DNA from: DASWOJ01 sp964242415 | GTDB lineage: Bacteria > Pseudomonadota > Alphaproteobacteria > Acetobacterales > Acetobacteraceae | NCBI GenBank assembly: GCA_964242415.1 | Contig: CAXTAT010000006.1 | Coordinates: forward strand, 1-64,000 | DNA: 64,000 nucleotides | Direction of reading: 5' to 3' | Part shown: positions 59,727 to 64,000 of the stretch, one piece after another | How the letters are laid out: the number at the start of each line of letters is the position of its first letter | How positions within the stretch are numbered: the stretch's first letter is position 1 | Made by a program: the position numbers and the translations under genes | The notes under the pieces: generated by a model | The model's input: only the letters and a program-made list of their open reading frames with translations | The model's database searches: none | Told to the model about the DNA's origin: nothing

Positions 59727-59921
59727 TTAAGCCTTGTTGGGGGCGTCCTTCTGGATCGTTACTGGCGCAACCTCGGCCGCCTGGCGGTCAGAGGTCGGCA
59801 GCGCCGTGGCTTCGTGATCGGCCTGGGCCTCCGGGATGCCGTGCGGCGTCGTGCCGGTCGGGTTGGCATCGGAGCCGGCACCGTCTTCGGGAACGTCGGT
59901 CTGGACTTTTGGCTGGTTCAT
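59727..59921 (-). CDS. Possible small hydrophilic protein
   Basis: A 64-residue open frame (MNQPKVQTDVPEDG at its start, APVTIQKDAPNKA at its end), rich in Ala, Asp, Pro and Thr, without signal peptide or recognised family. It lies divergent from the binding protein at 59990. Composition is more protein-like than typical shadow frames here, but the ribosome-binding site is weak. Confidence 0.3.
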   Translation of the reverse strand: MNQPKVQTDVPEDGAGSDANPTGTTPHGIPEAQADHEATALPTSDRQAAEVAPVTIQKDAPNKA

Positions 59922-59989
59922 GCTGCCCGAACACGGCAGGCAGCCCGGGGTTCCCGTGCTATGCTGGGCCAATACCGATGGAGCCGCCG

Positions 59990-61195
59990 ATGCCCAAGTT
60001 CGCCACCCTGCTTGCCCCCCTGGTCGCCGCCTGCGCCCCGCTTGCCTGGACCGGGACCGCCCATGCCGCCGACACGGCGCCCGTGCGGATCACCGTCATC
60101 GCCGACCTTGACGACGACATCTACAACGCCCGGGCCGGGCGCGGCGGCGTTGACGCCACGCGGATGGCGGTCGAGGACTTCGGCGGCTCCGTGCTGGGCC
60201 GGCCGGTCGTGGTGGACGCGCTGAACGACCACAACAAGGCGGCCGAGGCGCCGGGCCTGGCAGAGCAGGCGTATGACGCCGGGACGGACCTGCTGATGGA
60301 CGTGCAGAACTCGCCCATCGCGGTGGCGGTGTCGAAGGTCGCGACGCAGCGGCACAAGCTGGCCATCAGCACCAACTCCGCCGTGCCGGCGCTGACACGC
60401 GGGGCGTGCAGCAAGTATGTGTACCATTACTCGTTCGACTCCGTCGCGATCGAGTCGGCGACGGCGGCCTACGTCGCCAGTCAATCGGACGGCAAGCGGT
60501 GGGTGGCCGTGGTGGCCGACGCCGGTTTTGGCCGCGGCGCGCTGGCCACCATGACGCCGGTGATCGCCGCGCACGGGGGCGAGGTCGCCAAGTCGTTCGT
60601 CGTGCCGCCCGCCACCACGGACTTGTCGGCCATCGTGGACGAGGCGCGGGGCCTGCATCCGGACGTGATGGCGGTGTTCAACGCCGGGGCCGATGCCGAC
60701 CGCGAGGTGGCCGCGGTGGTGAAGGCCGGGCTGCCGGCGCGGGTTGCGACGGCGCTGCTGTACCTGTCGGACGTGGACCGGGTTGGTGACGGCTATGCCG
60801 GGGTGCGGGCGGCGGTGCCCTGGTACTGGAACCTGGACCCGGTGGCCCGCGCCTGGTCCGACCGCTTCGCCGCCGCCCATGCCGGGGTGCGGCCGACGGC
60901 GGCGCAGGCGGCGGACTACTCGGCGACGACCGGTTGGCTGCAGGCGGTGCAGGCCGCCGGCACGACCGATGCGGATGCCGTGGTGGCGAAGCTGGACGGG
61001 CGCGGGTTCGAGGATATGTTTGCTCGCCATGCCGAGTGGCGCGCGTCCGACCATATGGTGGTGCACGACCTGTATGTGGTTGAGGTGCTGCCGGCGGCTA
61101 AGCTGGCGGAGCCGCACGGGTGGTTCCGTGTGCTGGCGACGGTGCCGGCGGCGACTGCCTTTCCGGTGGGGACGGAGTGCCACCTGGATCACTGA
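59990..61195 (+). CDS. Branched-chain-amino-acid-type ABC substrate-binding protein (type 1 fold)
   Basis: A 401-residue periplasmic binding protein of the Peripla_BP_6 / LivJ superfamily. Signal peptide LLAPLVAACAPLAWTGTAHA; then VRITVIADLDDDIYNARAGR, GVDATRMAVEDFGGSVLGRP, DHNKAAEAPGLAEQAYDAGT, LAISTNSAVPALTRGACSKY and the second lobe VAVVADAGFGRGALATMTPV. This subgroup includes receptors for amides and aromatic acids; the ligand is unknown. ATG 59990 has GGAG eight bases upstream; ATG 59978 is an alternative. No transporter membrane genes adjoin it. Confidence 0.9.
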   Translation: MPKFATLLAPLVAACAPLAWTGTAHAADTAPVRITVIADLDDDIYNARAGRGGVDATRMAVEDFGGSVLGRPVVVDALNDHNKAAEAPGLAEQAYDAGTDLLMDVQNSPIAVAVSKVATQRHKLAISTNSAVPALTRGACSKYVYHYSFDSVAIESATAAYVASQSDGKRWVAVVADAGFGRGALATMTPVIAAHGGEVAKSFVVPPATTDLSAIVDEARGLHPDVMAVFNAGADADREVAAVVKAGLPARVATALLYLSDVDRVGDGYAGVRAAVPWYWNLDPVARAWSDRFAAAHAGVRPTAAQAADYSATTGWLQAVQAAGTTDADAVVAKLDGRGFEDMFARHAEWRASDHMVVHDLYVVEVLPAAKLAEPHGWFRVLATVPAATAFPVGTECHLDH

Positions 61196-61209
61196 CGTTC
61201 GATTGCTGG

Positions 61210-61354
61210 CTGCTCCTTCCTCCTTCGGGCGGGGGCCGGGGTGGGCAGGCGCGGTGCTTGCCCGAGCAGGGCTTTGTGCTTGCTGGTCGTGGTGTTCTCA
61301 GCTCCCCAGCGAAGACCCCCTCACCCCGGCCCTCTCCCGGAGGGAGAGGGGGCA
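61210..61354. repeat. Dispersed paired-hairpin repeat R1, copy f
   Basis: A degenerate left arm (CTGCTCCTTCCTCCTTCGGG, GGGGGCCGGGGTGGG) and a well-conserved right arm (CCCTCACCCCGGCCCTCTCC then CGGAGGGAGAGGGGGCAG), between convergent genes. Its right arm encodes the last residues (PSPSGRGPG) and the TGA of the sugar aminotransferase. Confidence 0.85.
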
Positions 61355-62481
61355 GGAAGCAGTTCTGCCATGGCGTCGCATACCCGTTCGGCGTCGCTGT
61401 CCGTCAGGTCCGGGTGGATCGGCAGGGCCAGGATGCGGCTGGCCAGGTCGTCGGAGACCGGCAAGGCCGCGCCGTCATGGTGCCCGGCGTAGGCTGGCTG
61501 CCGGTGCAGCGGACGGGGGTAGTAGATGGCCGTCGGCACCCCCCGGTCGCGCAACCCGACCTGCACCGCGGCGCGCGTGTCCGCATCGGGCAGCAGCACG
61601 GCGTAGATGGCCCAGGCGCTGCGCCCGCCGGGCACGCGGGCCGGCGTGGTCAGCAGGTTGCCCAATCGCCGGTCGTAGATGCCGGCGATGCGCTCGCGGA
61701 TCGCCAGCTCGTCGTCGAACACCTCCAGCTTGGCCAGTAGGATCGCCGCCTGCATGGTGTCCAGCCGGCCGTTCATGCCGGTCCGCAGCACCTCGTAGCG
61801 CGTGGTGCCCTCGCCGTGCGTGCGCAGGCTGCGGTATAGGGCGGCGCGGTCGTCGCTGTCGGTGAACAGGGCGCCGCCGTCGCCATAGGCGCCCAGCGGC
61901 TTGCTAGGGAAGAAGCTGGTGGTGGTCGCGTCGGCCAGGGTGCCCAGCCGGGTGCCGTGCAGGGCGGCGCCGAAGCTCTGCGCGCAGTCGTCCAGGGTGA
62001 ACAGGCCCTCCGCCGCGGCGATGCGGTTGAGCGCCGGCCAGTCGGCGGGCTGGCCGAACAGGTCCACCCCCACCAGGGCGCGCGGGCGCAGCCGCTCGGC
62101 GGCACGGACCGCATCGATGCGCTGCTGCAGGTGGGCCGGGTCGATCTGGAAGGTGGCCGGGTCCACATCGACGAACACCGGCGTGGCGCCCAGCACCAGC
62201 GGCACCTCGGCCGTTGCGGTGTAGGTGAAGGCGGGCAGGAACACGGCGTCGCCGGGGCCGATGCCCTCGGCCATCATGGCGATCTGCAGGGCGTCGGTGC
62301 CGCTGCTGACGCCGACGCAGTGGCGGGCGCCGCAGTAGGCGGCCAGGCGACCCTCCAGCTCCGCGACCTCCGGGCCGAGGACGAACTGGCAGTGCGCCAG
62401 CACCGCGTCCAGCCGGGGGCGCAGCCGGTTGTGGATGCGGGCCTGCTGGGCCTTGAGGTCCAGGAAGGGGATTGCGGTCAC
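61321..62481 (-). CDS. DegT/DnrJ/EryC1 sugar-nucleotide aminotransferase
   Basis: A roughly 386-residue PLP-dependent enzyme that aminates keto-sugar nucleotides. Signatures: IPFLDLKAQQARI at the N-terminus, SSGTDALQIAMMAEGIGPGD, TLDDCAQSFGAAL, the Schiff-base Lys in TTSFFPSKPLGAYGDGGALF, GMNGRLDTMQAAIL and a C-terminal YYPRPLHRQPAY. Start is problematic. A well-placed GGAGAG precedes ATG 62516, but that ATG is out of frame because one of three 12-bp repeats has lost a base; GTG 62481 or TTG 62532 would be in frame. The C-terminus runs into repeat R1f. It follows the dehydratase gene with overlapping ends. Confidence 0.9.
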   Translation of the reverse strand: MTAIPFLDLKAQQARIHNRLRPRLDAVLAHCQFVLGPEVAELEGRLAAYCGARHCVGVSSGTDALQIAMMAEGIGPGDAVFLPAFTYTATAEVPLVLGATPVFVDVDPATFQIDPAHLQQRIDAVRAAERLRPRALVGVDLFGQPADWPALNRIAAAEGLFTLDDCAQSFGAALHGTRLGTLADATTTSFFPSKPLGAYGDGGALFTDSDDRAALYRSLRTHGEGTTRYEVLRTGMNGRLDTMQAAILLAKLEVFDDELAIRERIAGIYDRRLGNLLTTPARVPGGRSAWAIYAVLLPDADTRAAVQVGLRDRGVPTAIYYPRPLHRQPAYAGHHDGAALPVSDDLASRILALPIHPDLTDSDAERVCDAMAELLPAPSPSGRGPG

Positions 62482-62516
62482 GCTTGTGGACACGCTGTGG
62501 ACACGCTTGTGGACAT
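62479..62516. repeat. 12-bp tandem repeat at the 5' end of the sugar aminotransferase gene
   Basis: On the minus strand: GTCCACAAGCGT, GTCCACAGCGT (one A missing) and GTCCACAAGCGT in tandem, directly after an ATG (62516) with a good ribosome-binding site. With three full units the ATG would be in frame (MSTSVSTSVSTSVTAIPF); with 12+11+12 it is not. Confidence 0.9.
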
Positions 62517-62521
62517 GGTGG

Positions 62522-64000
62522 CTACTCTCCAATCATCGGCGCGGTGAGGGGCGCGGGGCTGTTGTCCGCCTCCGCCCGCTCGAATTCCGGGACCATGCGG
62601 CCCAGCAGTGCCAGCGCTGCCCGGGTCTGCCCGGCACGGCAGGCGGCGGCGATGCGGTCGATGGCGTCGCCGACCAGCACGGGATCGGCGGTGCGCGGGG
62701 TGGCCATCAGCAGGCCGGGATGGCCGGTCGGCGCCGGCGGCTCGCTGCCGTGGAACAGCTCCTCGTGCAGCTTCTCGCCGGGGCGCAGGCCGGTGAAGGC
62801 GATGCGGATGCGGCCGGGAACGGGATGCGCCAGGTCGGCGTCCGCGGTCTCCGCCGGCTGCAGCCCGGCAAGGCGGATCATCTGCCGGGCCAGGTCAACG
62901 ATGCGGACCGGCTCCCCCATGTCGAGCACGAAGATGCCCCCCGCCTCGCGCGCGAGCCAGTCCTGGTCGGCAGACTCGCCGTCGCCAGCTCCCCCGTCAG
63001 CAGACCCCTGGTCAGCAGCTTGGCGTGCCGCTCCGAGCACGCTGGCCTGCAGCACCAGCCCCACCGCCTCCCGCACGGTCATGAAGTAGCGCTGCATCTC
63101 CGGGTGGGTGACCGTCAGCGGCCCGCCCCGCTCCAACTGCCGGCGGAACAGCGGCACGACGGAGCCGGTGCTGCCCAGCACATTGCCGAACCGCACCGTC
63201 ACGCAGCGCATCGCGCCATCCGGGGCCGGCGCGTCCAGGGTAGCCATGTCCAGGGCCTGGCAGTACATCTCGGCCAGGCGCTTGCTAGCGCCCATGACGC
63301 TGCTGGGATTGACCGCCTTGTCGGTCGAAATCAGCACCATCGCCCGCGTCCCCACTGCCGTCGCGGCGTCCGCCACGTGGCGGGTGCCGACGGTGTTGGT
63401 CAGCAGGTCCTCCAGCGGGTTCGCCTCGCCCATCGGTACGTGCTTCAGGGCGGCGGCGTGGAACACCAGCTCGGGCCGCACGTCGGCGAACACCGCCCTG
63501 ATGCGGGCCTGGTCGCGGACATCGGCGATGCAGGTCTGGCGGGGGATGGCCGGGCTGGTTTCCCCAAGCTCCTGGTCGATCTGCCACAGCGCGTACTCGC
63601 CGTTGTCCAGCAGTACCAGCAGGCTGGGGCCGAGTGCCGCGCATTGCCGGGCCAGCTCGGAGCCGATGGTGCCGCCCGCGCCGGTCACCAGCACGCGGCG
63701 GCCCTGCACCAGCCGCGCCATGCCGTCGCGGTCCAGCGGGACCTGCGGGCGGTTGAGCAGGTCCTCGATGGCGACGGGGGCCAGCTCCAGTAATCCGCCG
63801 CCCCCGGCGCCGACCTGGGCGGATTGCAGCGCGGTGGGGCGCGGGACGCGGCGGACCGGCACGCCCTCGGCGTCGGCCTGCGCCAGCATACCGGCCAGCA
63901 CGGGGCCGGCCAGGTCGGGCTGGGTGACGACCAAGGCGGCGGGCAGCCGGCCCTCGGCGCGCAGCCGGGCCAGCACGGCGCCGGCCTGGCCGACCTCGCC
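62522..64000 (-). CDS. Nucleotide-sugar epimerase/dehydratase (CapD/WbpM family), 5' end beyond window
   Basis: At least 492 residues of a membrane-associated sugar-nucleotide 4,6-dehydratase; the N-terminal transmembrane part lies off the window and the frame stays open to 64000. The Rossmann start VLVTGAGGTIGSELARQCAA, FHAAALKHVPMGEANPLEDL, the atypical active-site motif STDKAVNPSSVMGASKRLAE, RFGNVLGSTGSVVPLFRRQL and FTGLRPGEKLHEELF identify the WbpM/PglF/FlaA1 branch. Products feed acetamido-sugar synthesis, fitting the aminotransferase that follows. A roughly 25-residue low-complexity insert (QGSADGGAGDGESADQ) interrupts the domain near 62960-63035. Confidence 0.93.
   Translation of the reverse strand, partial: GEVGQAGAVLARLRAEGRLPAALVVTQPDLAGPVLAGMLAQADAEGVPVRRVPRPTALQSAQVGAGGGGLLELAPVAIEDLLNRPQVPLDRDGMARLVQGRRVLVTGAGGTIGSELARQCAALGPSLLVLLDNGEYALWQIDQELGETSPAIPRQTCIADVRDQARIRAVFADVRPELVFHAAALKHVPMGEANPLEDLLTNTVGTRHVADAATAVGTRAMVLISTDKAVNPSSVMGASKRLAEMYCQALDMATLDAPAPDGAMRCVTVRFGNVLGSTGSVVPLFRRQLERGGPLTVTHPEMQRYFMTVREAVGLVLQASVLGAARQAADQGSADGGAGDGESADQDWLAREAGGIFVLDMGEPVRIVDLARQMIRLAGLQPAETADADLAHPVPGRIRIAFTGLRPGEKLHEELFHGSEPPAPTGHPGLLMATPRTADPVLVGDAIDRIAAACRAGQTRAALALLGRMVPEFERAEADNSPAPLTAPMIGE

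Overview
The window is about 70% G+C and looks like chromosomal DNA of an alphaproteobacterium, most likely in or near the Acetobacteraceae (Rhodospirillales). The evidence is the DUF1489 and DUF2244 proteins, the IS5-type transposase remnant, the PEP-CTERM exported proteins, the BLUF photoreceptor and the codon bias. No rRNA, tRNA, CRISPR array, prophage or replication origin was seen. There is one 100-N assembly gap at 8266-8365.

Layout. 0-8.5 kb: a dipeptide-type solute-binding protein, a class IV aminotransferase, a decayed second binding protein, a 1206-residue urea carboxylase, and an IS5-type transposase remnant holding a 24-bp tandem repeat and the gap. 8.7-14.5 kb: a MHYT-PAS-GGDEF-EAL protein coupled to a BLUF protein (light and c-di-GMP), a repeat-containing exported protein, an esterase-like lipoprotein without its catalytic residues, and an unknown helical protein. 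14.7-19.2 kb: a tripartite EmrAB-type drug exporter with its outer-membrane channel. 19.4-24.4 kb: DUF1489, endonuclease III and DUF2244, then an aldehyde dehydrogenase / DUF779 / isochorismatase-like operon.

24.6-38.2 kb is dominated by molybdenum and tungsten. It holds two exported PEP-CTERM proteins (one with a ModA-like binding fold, one with two sulfite-oxidase-like molybdopterin folds), a frameshifted molybdopterin oxidoreductase, a one-domain ModE-like regulator, TupB-TupA without an ATPase, and ModA-ModB-ModC. Three 24-bp sites resembling ModE operators lie before the PEP-CTERM binding protein, the modE-like gene and modA. Interspersed are broken genes: a ParDE-type toxin-antitoxin pair, an internally deleted aldehyde dehydrogenase and a truncated serine resolvase. 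The segment appears to have been rearranged.

38.4-64 kb: a CPA1 antiporter; an NCS1 permease followed by exported 5-hydroxyisourate hydrolase and OHCU decarboxylase (purine breakdown apparently in the periplasm); a kinase-MurQ fusion overlapping AnmK, with a lytic transglycosylase nearby (peptidoglycan recycling); a YegD-type Hsp70; hydrolases; a hybrid histidine kinase; L-threonate dehydrogenase; proline iminopeptidase; an RlmM-like methyltransferase; an unknown gene interrupted by an amber codon; and the start of a polysaccharide locus (flippase, DegT sugar aminotransferase, nucleotide-sugar dehydratase running off the window).

Two dispersed repeat families recur. R1 (six copies, about 150 bp) is a paired hairpin built on CCCTCACCCCGGCCCTCTCC. 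R2 (three full copies and one half) is a roughly 105-bp inverted repeat with GTCATTGCGAGCC at its ends. Some copies supply the 3' ends of neighbouring reading frames.
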